This document shows, one piece after another, positions 45,701 to 54,870 of a DNA stretch of 64,000 nt. Position numbers and translations under genes: made by a program. The DNA is taken from positions 1-64,000 of the forward strand of contig JAAEAF010003359.1 in NCBI GenBank assembly GCA_011037195.1, written 5' to 3'. The notes under the pieces are model-generated. The model was not told where the DNA came from and did not search any database. It saw only the letters and a list, made by a program, of their open reading frames with translations. The DNA is from Triatoma infestans. Taxonomy: Eukaryota; Arthropoda; Insecta; Hemiptera; Reduviidae. Each line of letters opens with the position of its first letter. Position 1 is the first letter of the stretch.

Positions 45701-48700
45701 AAAGACCTAGCAGAGCATAACCGTAGACCGCTAGAATGGTTGCTGTCCTTGTAAAAAACAAAAAAAACCTAAGAGTTAGTGTCAGCTCAAAAGAACATCT
45801 AAAGGACACATGATATTTTAATAAGTGCTCAACTACTTACTCTCTTAAGTCGAAATAGAATCGAAGCAGGTCTGGCTGAAATGAGTTTCGAGATCCTTGA
45901 GGGAGCCAAAATATATCCTGATAATCCTTATGAGCACTGGAATCGGATAGTATGTTTAAAGAAATAGAGGAAATACTACATTAGAATCTTGAAATTGTGT
46001 ATAATAGGCCGACTAATTAAGCAATATTTAAAAAAATAAATCTACCTATCCCCGAACGGCTTTATTTTGGCTACCAACAGCCAATCTAGTTTATTTTAGG
46101 TTAGGCGCGTTTTTCTCCTCACACCTATCTGGAAAGTTGTCCCCCGGCTTTCCAAAGAAGAGTAATCTATTCTTTTGCATTCTCCCGAATGGTCAAGCCA
46201 CTTCAGCCGAGCTTGTCTCACACTGGCCGTATCTGATTGTTTGTACAAATCTTAAAATGCGTTATTATTTCGATAACTGTTCATTTCCATTTTCATCTTA
46301 AAATTTTCCTTCCTCATACTTCTACAACTTTCTCACTTTGATTTTCTTACAATCCGAGTGTCGCATATGTACAAAACTATCGGTTTTTGTAATAGTCTTG
46401 TTCAAATACAACAAACTTTTTTACAACCGGAAATTTATATCTTTATCTACACACTCCTAGTCTTCTCAGTGTATTCATGAGCATCGTTTTTTCTTCTTTA
46501 ATTGCCAAAGCAAGCATTCTAATTGCATCTTCGAATTCTTTTAATGCTCCATCTAGAGAAAACAAGCAGCTTCTCCTAGAATACCTTGAATGTATGTTTT
46601 CAGAGTTAGAAAATATGATCAGTCAGAAAGGATACGCTTGTGAGAAAAATCGTGACTTCAGGTTGAACTATTTAAAACTTTATGCCGGAGGCCATTTCTA
46701 CTTTTTTTTTTTATGTTACAGGATGAAGAAAAGAAGGAAGAAGAAGAGAAGAAGGAGAAAGAAAAGAAGGAAAAGGAAAAGGAAGAGGAGAAAAAGAAGG
46801 AAGAGAAGAAACAAGAGCCAAACTTTGAAATTTTGAGCAATCCAGCTCGTGTCATGAAAAATCAGGTACAACACCCATAACCTCTAAAAAAATCATAAAA
46901 GTTTACTATTAGCTCTTTCAATTATTATTTATATTTATAAACCAATATGTTATTTACATCATAAACCAATCATAATTTTTTTCTGTTTAAAGTTGAAGTT
47001 GGTGTCTCTAGTCGATTCTGGCAGTTACATTCCACTGAAAGAAGTAAGTATTGGCGGTATTATAATGATGCGACACGTAAAAGCTGGCAGTGAGGATGAA
47101 CAGCTGGTCGAACCAGTAGCTGGTAAAGATTATTTCATTCAATTTTATACTTTATACAATTCTTGTTTTAGATTACAAAAAATATGATAAGAATATTTAG
47201 AGCTTGTTTTGAAAGCACTATTAGGTCTTGTTGTAACAAATTCTTTTTTTCTTGACATGGTTTATATTCGGTTCTTGTTCCTGTCCACTGTAATAAAAAC
47301 TTCTTTCCATGTTTGTGGAAAGCATTTGTGTTTTAACGAGTGGTAAAGATTATTTCATTCAATTTTATACTTTGTACAATTCTTGTTTTTCAATTCTTTA
47401 TTACAAAAATATGATAAGAATATTTAGAGATTGTTTTGAAAGCACTATTAGGTCTTGTTGTAACAAATCTTTTCTTGACATGGTTTATATTCGGTTCTTG
47501 TTCCTGTCCACTGTAATAAACACTTCTTTCCATGTTTGTGGAAAGCATTTGTGTTTTAACGAGCTAAATAATAATATTCATACTGCGAAATAATGTCATG
47601 CCTATTTTTACAGGCAGCTTTACTTACAACTATCGATTGGATTTTATTGACAGATATTCAGATAATAGCTCTATAAGAGAATTAAATGTAAAATAGTTCA
47701 ACAAGAATGAAACGAGAACAAGAAATTAATTGAGTTAAACATATGTCAATTCAAGGAACAAAAAGACGCCACGAAAGTTGAGTGTTTAGGAATGTGGACC
47801 GCCAAGCTGAAGTATTTTGTATACTGGGTTCTATTCCCAGTCTTAGCTTTGGATTTTATTTGATGTCTTTTATATATATAATGTTGAGTAGTATATAGTA
47901 AAGAAAGTTTGCCATTCGCCTCCATCCACGATACCTAATCAGTAGCTGGACGTAAAGTATTATAAACGGGATTTTGATAAAATGTTTTCTAAACGTTTTT
48001 GCGAATTGAAATTTATGAAACAATTTTTTCTTTACTGATTTTAAATTTAATAATAAATTAATAATATTATCATAGATATATTTGCTATAGTAGCTTATAT
48101 ATGCCTTTAAATTGTGCCCAGTCCCCGGAGAAGTTACCATGCATATTTTCAATTATCTACGATCTTGAATCCACTAAAATAGGATCGAATTTCATTTCTG
48201 TTAAACTAACTTTTTTATCTAAACGAATATCAAGATATCAATCTAAACCAACAGTGATCACTTACTTTCAAGATTCAAGGGACTTCCACTGTCAACGCGC
48301 GGCTTTTTTTTTTTGTATAATTACAAAATTTCCCGGAAGAAGATAACCCTACAATAAATAATTTATTGTAATTAGGTCCAAAACTTTCTCGGATATAGTA
48401 AAATATATGTATTTTGTTGGAATTTCAAATTTATTTTGTGTTTCCATAATAGGAGGAGTTTTAACTTTCTAAATTAATAGATCCTTGAGGCTGCATGTGT
48501 TTTTTAATTGTGATGAAAAATACATGCGATTATTTCGACAATGATAACTGAAATTATTATTGCATAATGATGAAAAGTAGTAGAATCCTCTTAAATTCTA
48601 GAGATGTTCACTCGCTTAACTTTAGCATTTAAAAACAAGATTCAAATTCTTGTTGTGGCTCACACGGGGAGGTCCCGAGTTGGAGTCCCCAGTGCTGCAC

Positions 48701-49390
48701 CTTACATTTTTTTTCTTCCTAGGAGTCTTTACAGCTCACTGTCTGATGATGGAAAGTGTTGTCTGTAAAAAGAGAGCACTGTCCGGAGGCCGGCAGTGCA
48801 CTGAGAAGGCTCCGGGTGCCAATGACCATAATAGCGTTGACGCGCTTAAAATAGAAAAAAAAAATTCTTATTACAAACAAAAAGCGGATATTTTTTATTT
48901 AATTTTCAACCCAATTTACAGTTATATTTTAAAGTTATATTGTTCACAAATACAATCATTGTGTATATTAAAAATGTTTTTATTTTATCAAAATAATGTC
49001 TCAACTCTGTACTAATGTATCAGCGAACATAATTAATATTTTTATCCAATCAAAATAAGTCATTCAAATACAGCATGTGACGTTATCTACTTGTTGAGAA
49101 TCGGCCGCTTTAAAATTTTGGACATAATAATAACTTCAGCAGTTTTCTATTTTCATATTTTATAAACATGAGTTGGATTTATATAGAAATTCTTGTGGGA
49201 ACAATTTTTTTTTTTTATAAAAAATATTAATGGTCAATTAATATGTTCTTTTTAATTTATAATCTTGTTTATCGCGTTATTTAAATAAGTTTTAACTCAG
49301 ATTATCTATTCTATTGCAGCATTTGGACCAAAAGCTGAAGATGAAAAGGAACCAGATCCACCAGAACCATTTGAATATAACGAAGAGTAA
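39682..49390 (+). CDS. Rpn2: 26S proteasome regulatory subunit Rpn2 (PSMD1), C-terminal third, 8 exons
   Basis: Rpn2/PSMD1 is the large non-ATPase scaffold of the 19S regulatory particle base; it holds the Rpn13 ubiquitin receptor and contacts other lid and base subunits. Exons: 39682-39796, 41679-41795, 41918-42020, 44675-44844, 45195-45365, 46722-46865, 46993-47122, 49320-49390 (stop TAA 49388-49390). All borders are AG/GT and the phases join cleanly, giving about 340 residues in register with the last third of the animal protein, which is about 950 residues long. The first exons encode proteasome/cyclosome (PC) repeats ([20 protein letters not shown]), followed by the toroid cap, a lysine/glutamate-rich KEKE stretch, a beta-rich domain ([11 protein letters not shown]) and the tail PPEPFEY. 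The first base completes a split Arg codon, so an upstream exon must exist; I did not find it in this window. The family assignment is certain; only the 5' extent is open. Confidence 0.97.
39886..40195 (+). repeat. tandem repeat of about 75-80 bp in an Rpn2 intron, about 4 units
   Basis: Each unit has TTTAATTGTAGGTATTTTTT, AATTATAGGCCTCCAAAATA GGCCAAAAATTGGGGCTATC and GTTAGAGATTATTTT. Every unit offers a T-rich tract followed by TAG or CAG, which looks like a 3' splice site. Confidence 0.85.
40390..40690 (+). mobile_element. worn LINE 3' end in an Rpn2 intron
   Basis: Remnants of a knuckle ([12 protein letters not shown] with the shifted frame LCECAGL) followed by a 3' region and a tail of TCTAATCTAATCTA. 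The TCTAAT tail resembles the one at 22725, so both may be one family. Confidence 0.5.
41032..41340 (+). other. unrecognised open frame of 102 codons in an Rpn2 intron
   Basis: Product begins [20 protein letters not shown] and goes on [20 protein letters not shown]. Composition is more protein-like than its surroundings and the frame is free of low complexity, but there is no Rpn2 homology. A gag-like or ORF1 scrap of a retroelement is the likeliest source. No splice sites fit an added exon. Confidence 0.3.
41679..41795 (+). CDS. Rpn2: Rpn2 exon B: PC repeat
   Basis: 117 bases, 39 codons, phase 0 at both ends. Encodes [20 protein letters not shown] and on to TEQTCAK, the next PC repeat helix pair, nearly identical in layout to animal PSMD1. 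Acceptor TTCACAG, donor GTAATT. Confidence 0.96.
41918..42020 (+). CDS. Rpn2: Rpn2 exon C: end of toroid
   Basis: Encodes [20 protein letters not shown] and [14 protein letters not shown]. It ends one base into a Gly codon that the next exon completes. Acceptor TATACAG, donor GTCAAT; the donor is weaker than the others but phase and homology fix it. Confidence 0.95.
42280..42430 (+). mobile_element. worn type B SINE in an Rpn2 intron
   Basis: GAAGTCTCTACAGCTCAGAA and ACTGAGAAGGTTCTG match the type B tail. It falls in an open frame of 67 codons that has no other support as a gene. Confidence 0.55.
44030..44160 (+). repeat. worn hairpin-ended repeat start in an Rpn2 intron
   Basis: GAGAAAGTTTGAAATCGTG, TTTATGTTTTCAACATG and a GAGACCCCAAAAAA block follow the order of the family's first 100 bases, with many changes. 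Confidence 0.35.
44675..44844 (+). CDS. Rpn2: Rpn2 exon D: post-toroid domain
   Basis: Encodes [19 protein letters not shown], then the aromatic-rich [15 protein letters not shown] and [16 protein letters not shown], the signature stretch that follows the PC toroid in PSMD1. Two bases complete the split Gly; leaves at phase 0. The intron before it (42021-44674) contains a SINE remnant and a piece of the hairpin-ended repeat. Confidence 0.96.
45195..45365 (+). CDS. Rpn2: Rpn2 exon E
   Basis: 57 codons at phase 0: [20 protein letters not shown], then a charged helix and [21 protein letters not shown]. The MPK start of this exon matches the internal MPK of PSMD1 and is not a translation start. 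Acceptor TTTTTTAG, donor GTAAGT. Confidence 0.95.
46080..46640 (-). mobile_element. worn RTE-like LINE fragment in the intron before Rpn2 exon F
   Basis: Minus strand reads [29 protein letters not shown] (RT region leading to the NEEKTK-type motif) and further on [14 protein letters not shown], close in layout to RLxWLGHxxRM of LINE tails. Frames are broken throughout. Confidence 0.5.
46722..46865 (+). CDS. Rpn2: Rpn2 exon F: KEKE-type charged linker
   Basis: 48 codons. The first 33 residues are almost only Lys and Glu ([15 protein letters not shown] pattern), a KEKE stretch known from proteasome subunits and likely a disordered or coiled linker. Then [18 protein letters not shown], the conserved NPARV block of PSMD1. 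Purine-rich coding strand makes this exon look like low-complexity sequence, so automatic masking may drop it. Confidence 0.93.
46993..47122 (+). CDS. Rpn2: Rpn2 exon G
   Basis: Encodes [20 protein letters not shown], then [23 protein letters not shown], the C-terminal beta-rich domain. Ends one base into an Ala codon. Its donor lies at the start of a 217-bp tandem duplication, so a second copy of the TGGTAAAG donor sits at 47340. Confidence 0.94.
47123..47563 (+). repeat. tandem duplication, about 217 and 224 bp, at the donor of Rpn2 exon G
   Basis: TAAAGATTATTTCATTCAAT through GGAAAGCATTTGTGTTTTAACGAG is present twice, 47123-47339 and 47340-47563, with few differences. The second copy brings a second TGGTAAAG, but only the last two exonic bases were copied. 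Confidence 0.9.
47790..47960 (+). mobile_element. worn type A SINE in the last Rpn2 intron
   Basis: B box GGGTTCTATTCCC near 47828, later CCATCCACGATACCTAATC and AGTAGCTGGACGTAAAG, which match the type A tail. Confidence 0.6.
48630..48840 (+). mobile_element. type B SINE in the last Rpn2 intron
   Basis: GAGTTGGAGTCCCC as a worn B box, then TCCTAGGAGTCTTTACAGC, GTCCGGAGGCCGGCAGTGC and GAAGGCTCCGGGTGCC. It ends in an A run near 48850. Confidence 0.75.
49320..49390 (+). CDS. Rpn2: Rpn2 exon H: Rpn13-binding tail and stop
   Basis: Completes the split Ala and encodes [22 protein letters not shown] then TAA. In the known family the extreme C-terminus with PPEPFEY binds the Pru domain of Rpn13; that motif is intact here. 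Acceptor CTATTGCAG. Confidence 0.95.
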
Positions 49391-49566
49391 AAAAATAATA
49401 TTTATGCAACTCTTGATGTTTATGGCAATTGTTTTATAAACGATTATTATTATTGTTTTTTTATTATTATTATTAAAATTACACTCTCTATAGCTTATTA
49501 TTAGAATACCTTAATTATTAATTCATGTTATATTTTAGCATCAATGTATGTCATCTTTAAGATTCT

Positions 49567-49572
49567 AATAAA
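49567..49572 (+). promoter_or_regulatory. candidate polyadenylation signal of Rpn2
   Basis: AATAAA, overlapping further AATAAA copies up to 49580, about 180 bases after the stop. Another AATAAA lies near 49733. Which one is used cannot be told from sequence. Confidence 0.5.
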
Positions 49573-49615
49573 TAAATAAAATAGCGCCTTCCTCGTCGTT
49601 GTCTATTAATTGTAA

Positions 49616-49617
<2 letters not shown>

Positions 49618-49660
<43 letters not shown>
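49618..49660 (+). repeat. (TTA)n microsatellite
   Basis: About 14 TTA units just downstream of the Rpn2 poly(A) signals. Confidence 0.9.
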
Positions 49661-50254
49661 GAAGTTACTGACACTTTAAACTTCCCTTCCTTTCTTCTTT
49701 GATATAATTTTCAGAGTCATAAGGAAATGTTAAATAAAGTATTTGAACTTTGATATAATATCGAGCTAAATTTATTTCCAATCAGTTTCGATATAGAACT
49801 TAGGAGGTCCAATATGCTTCTATCCTAAAGCATATGTAGTGAAACCGCTTGTGTCTGGTATGATTATTCCTGATTGCTGCTATTCATCCGAATCATTTGT
49901 TTAATTTATTAATAAAATAACAACAATTGAAAGAAAATTTCATTAGGATTGTAGTAAATGGTATATTTTTATTGCAACATACATGGAACAATACTTTAGT
50001 TTTCTTTTCATTCCTTCTGCATTGCTGCTGAACCTTTTACAATGAATTTTTATTATTTTAAGGTTGAAAACGGCATGCATTTTTAATCATATCCTAGAAA
50101 AATATGGTTAAAAGTGAATTAATGGTGCTGAATTACATTATGGGATGCTATAAGAAAACTTCTTGAAATTTACAGATAGAACCTGGTGACTTTCTTGTTA
50201 ATTAGAATAATAAACATTTTTTACAATTAGAAACCCATAATTTCTATGGTTTAA

Positions 50255-50628
50255 AATAAATCGGGGTTGCATAATTAACAAAAAAAAATAAAAAGAAATT
50301 TCAGGAACACCATTATGATTATGACTTCATGACTAATGAATATCAAAAACAAAGTAAAATACAGGAAATGGCATTAAAGAAAAAAAAAATCAGTATTAGT
50401 TCCAAAATCTGCTATAAGAGAGGGCGAACTTAAGCGGCATTTCTTTGCTTGCTGCATGCCGGCGGCTTTCTTTGGTAGCTTTTAGGGCTAAGTTTTTTGT
50501 TTAATTTCATTCATTAAACATGGCAAGGCTGTTGTAAATTCAGTTCTGCAACTAAATTTTGTTTCTAGAACAATATTTAAAGAAATTTCTCATGGGTGCC
50601 TCTCTATTGTGGCAGTTTTTAGAATGAA

Positions 50629-50666
<38 letters not shown>

Positions 50667-52041
50667 AGTCACTTTCTGTATTTTATTTTGATTAAACACT
50701 ATTTTTCTTGGTTTCATTGAGGAAAGAATAATGTATTAATTTTATTAGTTTTTTTAAGGTATATTTTCCATAAAAATAGATCTGTAAGTTTCAACTACAC
50801 CAAAGCATACAACTTATACTTAAAAATTTCAACATATTAAAGCATAGGGGGACTGGTAGATAGTTAAGAATAATTTTCTTCTTTTTTTACAATATAAATC
50901 AATTAAAATAATAAATACATATTGTAAAACAATGATTTACAAGTGTTTTTAAATATAATTACCATAAAGGAGTTCAATAAATAAATAATGCATTTGGCCA
51001 ATCACCACTGAGTGAGATGACTCTTCTAGGTCAACTTAGAAGAGTTTTAATTGTTGGTATTTTGATCGATTTTTCTTGAAACAATAAGCTTTACTTTAAA
51101 AAATACAACTTTCTTAAAAAAAAAAAATATTTTGGACAAATTTTGAAAAACTTGGACAAACAAGATATTTTTGTACAAGTTTTTTTTTGCGGCTGATAGC
51201 AAGTTAAAATCTATTTAATGTTGATGTTAAAAATGGTATTACTCGAAAGAAATTATTACATTCTCATTGGTTTAAAAAAACTTTTGATGCCAGGCATATA
51301 GTATTAAAACATAAAAAAAATAATCCAATGAAAAAATAGTATTTCGAAAATTTTGGATTTTTCTGTTTTACATATATGTATAAAGCTGGCCGAAAATGTT
51401 TTGAATTTGCAATATTTCAGAAAAACATCGTAAAAGAACATCAGCTCTTTGCATCATTCTGCTATTATGAAACTGATAATTAATATTAACATGAATATCA
51501 CAAGTTAGTAATTAAATTAATATGAAAATCCTATCAGGCAACACTTGTGCCTACAGTTTATATTAAATTATACTAATTTTTATCCTGGATTTTCATAAAA
51601 TAGCGAAATTGATGAGTATATACAGTTGGGTGATATATATATATATATATATAATAAACTAATTGAACTAATTTAAAAAAATAATAAATTCATTCTCAAA
51701 ACTCCCACAGTAGAGCGGCACCCATGAGAAATTTCTTTAAATATTCTAAAAACGCAATTTGGTTCCAGAACTGAATTTGCAACAACATGCCGACGAATGA
51801 ATAAAATTAAAATAAAAAAAATAGTTCCAAAAGCTACCGAAGAAGGCCGGCATGCAGCAAGCAAAGAAATTTCGCTTAAGTTCGCCCTATTATGGCAAAT
51901 TTTGGAACTAATTTTCACTGATTTTTTTTTTTTCTTTTCCTGCATTTTACTTTGTTTTTGATATTCATAAGTCATAATCATAAAGGTGTTCCTGAAATTT
52001 CTTTGTATTTTTGTTAATTATGCAATCCCGATTTATTTGGG
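50255..52041. repeat. long inverted repeat with about 390-bp arms
   Basis: Arm 1 about 50255-50640 and arm 2 about 51640-52041 are reverse complements with roughly 80-85 percent match by eye, sharing ATAAATCGGG, CAGGAACACCATTATG, GGGCGAACTTAAGC, GCATGCCGGC and AAGAAATTTCTCATGGGTGC. Arm 2 is flanked by TGGGTGATATATATATAT on both sides (51627 and 52038), a possible target duplication, so two separate opposite insertions are an alternative to one element. Confidence 0.7.
50630..50662 (+). repeat. poly(T) run
   Basis: About 31 T in a row at the inner end of arm 1 of the inverted repeat; it may mark the A tail of a retroposed sequence on the minus strand. Confidence 0.85.
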
Positions 52042-52314
52042 TGATATATATATATATATTATGTATATAATATATACATCAATGAAATGTCCTAAAGTTA
52101 GCTGTTGTCTATCCTAAACTAAGTTAGCTTCGATTTATATAACATAGACAACATTCAGTTCCTTATAATTATTATGTATTTCTTAATTTCTTTTCTACTT
52201 TTTTTTGTTTATTAACGGAGCGCTAATCGGGTGCGTCTCTCGCAGTATGCCTTGAGCCGGCCCTGTTAATTAGTAATTTCATTAAAAATTACATTACATT
52301 ATTTTGTATTTATA

Positions 52315-52542
52315 CTACTGACCATGTTTCTTCATACACTTTCTGAAGACATCACCTAGTGCTTGGCACATTGTTAAATCATCTTCATGTTGTGCACATT
52401 CAAGAAGCTGAATTATTTCATAAGCGCAAGGTCCTTGGGGCGGCGGTTCTTGGGCTGCAACTGCCCCGCCTCCTCCGCCTCCGCTTCCACTTCCTTCACC
52501 ACCGCTGAACATTCCTGTTATACCCGCACCTACAGCATGTCC
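52315..52542 (-). CDS. CHCHD2-like exon 3: Gly-rich linker and CHCH domain
   Basis: Acceptor GTTTGCAG, then GHAVGAGITGMFSGGEGSGS, a run of glycines, AQEPPPQGPCAYEI and the twin CX9C domain ending in KKHGQ and TAG. The Met at the second codon of the open frame here is internal to the hydrophobic segment and is not a start. Confidence 0.94.
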   Translation of the reverse strand, partial: GHAVGAGITGMFSGGEGSGSGGGGGGAVAAQEPPPQGPCAYEIIQLLECAQHEDDLTMCQALGDVFRKCMKKHGQ

Positions 52543-54870
52543 CTGCAAACAAAATTACCTTATAATTATAGAATTTGAACAATGAAATCCAAATGGAAAT
52601 ATATCAGCACATACGACAAAAACAAAACAGTTTCTTGGAATCAATTTTCTTCCCAGCAAACTGGTCCACATTAGGACTCTATTTATTATAAATCCAGAGC
52701 CTACCTAGTTGCCCCCAATAATAGCAATCATTCAGTGTTCAACTCATCTTAACTAGCCAGTAATGAAAGGAGCGAGGATTTTTGAATTACATTTTATTAA
52801 AATTATTTTAAATACAACTGAAACACTTGAACTGTTTATTCATACTTTCCTTCATTAAGTGTGATAATGAATAAGAACAGTTCACAAATAATCAGAACTC
52901 AAATATTTGTTCATTTTATTTTTGCTAAGTGGCATGAACATTTGACGTTTCATCAAAGTTCAACTAAAAATTTGGCATTATTTCCAGGTCGTTGCATTTA
53001 GCATCTAGGGTGCGCATTAACTTTTTTTTTACTAATTTTCAGCTCCATGGAAAATGAAACCGGCCCGAAACCGGTCGATGACCACAAAAAGAAGCAGGCT
53101 ATTACGGAAAATATCTCTGAATAGGTCTTATAGGTGATTGCGGACCTATCCACATATTCAACTTGCTATGCATTTGCAGGACTATGATTTGGCATAAACA
53201 TACGAACCTATAACAGACTGTTATTTTGGTTGCACCCAAATTTTCGTTATTCTGGCAGATTTAATTTTCGATATTATTTAGTTTATAAAAAAAATCTTTT
53301 TTTAAAGTATTTTTTTTTCAAAACCTGTCCTGTTAGAAGTAATTTATTTTTGCGATTGTTAATGTAAATATGAAAACAGAAAAAATTTCTTCCCAGGTAG
53401 TAAAGAAAAAATACAAAATACAAAATTTTTTGGCAAGTGTAATGGAAATAGATTTATTATACAAGGAGCTGCTGAAAGAAGGGAAGAGACTAGCAGCAAT
53501 TGAATGCTAAAGTAAGATCCCATAAAAGAGAAAGTACAAAAGCCAAAGGCTTTATGGCAGAAGGCATGGAAGAAAACAGAATGGAATGGTTGGTCACTTC
53601 AATAGAATGGAATATGGCAAAATTACCAAGGTAGATAAATGCTATTACCTAGGTAAATGCTAAAGTGCAGGGCAGAAGACTAAGAGATAGATCTAGAAGT
53701 AAATGGATTTGAAAGTGTCCAAAATATGTTGATCAAGAGAGAATTAGATTGATAAGAAATTGATGCGTCTTAAACTTAAAATAATAATAACATTATAGTG
53801 ATCACTCTCACCACTGCTGATCCTACAGCCACGCCACCTGCTGTTGCTGCCATGTCTCTAAACAAACTTCTACTACTACCTGGTGGTTTTTGTTGTACTC
53901 GAGGTGGCGGAGGTGCAGTCCTGGTGGGTACTGATTTGCTGGTGATGAAAATTTTAAATTTGTACGTTTAGTTAATGTAATAGGATCTATATTTCCTATT
54001 TCTAGTCAATTAATTAACTTATGCTATTCAGTAAGCGATGTAGTGCCATCACTAAGGAAGATGTAATGCCATCGCTCTGCTTAGATGTATATCTTCAAAT
54101 GGGCATAAAGGCTTGTCAGATAGCAATTTTGAATTAGGGGAGTTAACTTGCCGCAGTTTCCATAAACGTGTAGTCGTTGCATTTAGCATCTAGGGTGCGT
54201 ATTAACTTTTTTTTTACTAATTTTCAGCTTCATGGAAAATGAAAATGAATTTTCCAAAAAATAAGAGCTAGAGACGGTGCCTTGTAAGGAGGGCTAGACA
54301 GTAAAATAAATATTTCTCCCCAAAACTTTGCTAAAAAAGAAATCAATGAGAAATGCTCATTTTCTCTTAAAAGCTGTAATAATATCTTCGCTAATTTCTC
54401 AATTATGTATTTGCCTTCTTAATGAAGAAGATTTACCACTAAGAAATGCAGTCGAGCAAAAAAAAATGTCTGTGTCCGCTGGTATATAAGAAAGTGCATT
54501 ATTAGAATTATCTCTGAGCTGAGGGAAACCACAACTTCTCCGCATCTTATTGTAAAAGAACAAAAAATGTATATAATCTTAGTAAGTAGAGAAGTTTGAA
54601 TAATTCCTGTGATACTTCAGGATGATTTCCCTAAAGTATACTTGGTATCGATAATAAAACATTATTGTTCTCTTATTAATAATGTGTGATTAAACTATTC
54701 AACCTCATTACCTCAATTCAAAACAGAGTTTTTTAAATGGTCTAATAGATTTTTTATTTGAGATCAATCATATTCTCTAGTTATATTCTACTTATATGAG
54801 ATTACCTATATGGCCTTGAAGGTACCCTCGGGGGTGGTGACTCCCTTCCAGGAGATCTTCTTCGAGACAT
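52315..54870 (-). CDS. CHCHD2/CHCHD10-type twin CX9C mitochondrial protein, 3 exons, complete
   Basis: Exons on the minus strand: 54870-54806 (65 bases), 53938-53812 (127), 52542-52315 (228 with stop TAG), giving 139 residues; animal CHCHD2 is about 150. The N-terminus is Arg/Ser/Pro-rich (MSRRRSPGRESPPPRVPSRP), like a mitochondrial presequence. The middle holds the family's DMAATAGGVAVGSAV and GHAVGAGITGMFSGG hydrophobic segment, then a Gly run. The CHCH domain has CAYEIIQLLEC and CQALGDVFRKC, both exact C-X9-C pairs. The family is oxidised by Mia40 and lies in the intermembrane space, where it is tied to cristae (MICOS) and complex IV. Splice phases agree (split Ser between exons 1 and 2, phase 0 between 2 and 3). 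It converges with Rpn2. CHCHD2 versus CHCHD10 cannot be decided, since insects often have one ancestral gene. Confidence 0.95.
53053..53165 (+). pseudogene. half copy of the hammerhead-bearing repeat in a CHCHD2-like intron
   Basis: Starts within the motif: CCGAAACCGGTCGATGACC (about 53065-53083), then the family 1 downstream block (GAAGCAGGCTATTACGG), and continues through 53138-53161, a block also present at 38032-38055. The CUGANGA half is absent, so this copy cannot fold into a hammerhead. It cuts into a 70-bp repeat that is also found at 54175-54250. Confidence 0.6.
53460..53780 (+). mobile_element. worn LINE 3' fragment in a CHCHD2-like intron
   Basis: Pieces reading EENRMEWLVTSIEWN, and GRRLRDRSRSKWI with the GRPRxKW layout of LINE tails, in different frames. 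Very worn. Confidence 0.4.
53812..53938 (-). CDS. CHCHD2-like exon 2: hydrophobic middle
   Basis: Encodes (S)KSVPTRTAPPPPRVQQKPPG then SSRSLFRDMAATAGGVAVGSAV. Acceptor TTCATCACCAG has a weak pyrimidine tract; donor GTG/GTGAGA. Phase and homology support both borders. Confidence 0.92.
54806..54870 (-). CDS. CHCHD2-like exon 1: start and presequence
   Basis: ATG at 54870-54868, 21 codons plus two bases; donor AG/GTAATC. The only in-frame start, with a basic, proline-rich leader. A non-coding upstream exon is possible but not visible. Confidence 0.88.

Larger units (their letters stand above)
52992..54250. repeat. two direct copies of a 70-bp intron repeat in the CHCHD2-like gene
   Basis: CGTTGCATTTAGCATCTAGG GTGCG through CATGGAAAATGAAA at 52992-53060 and at 54175-54245. 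Copy 1 is cut by the hammerhead half copy; copy 2 continues AATGAATTTTCCAAAA. Confidence 0.8.

Noticed and set aside
46658..46855. Minus-strand Ser/Phe-rich frame over Rpn2 exon F
   Set aside because: It is the antisense of the Lys/Glu-rich exon; the plus strand has clear homology and splice sites.
52387..52578. Plus-strand frame over the CHCHD2-like exon 3
   Set aside because: Shadow of the minus-strand exon, which has both CX9C pairs.
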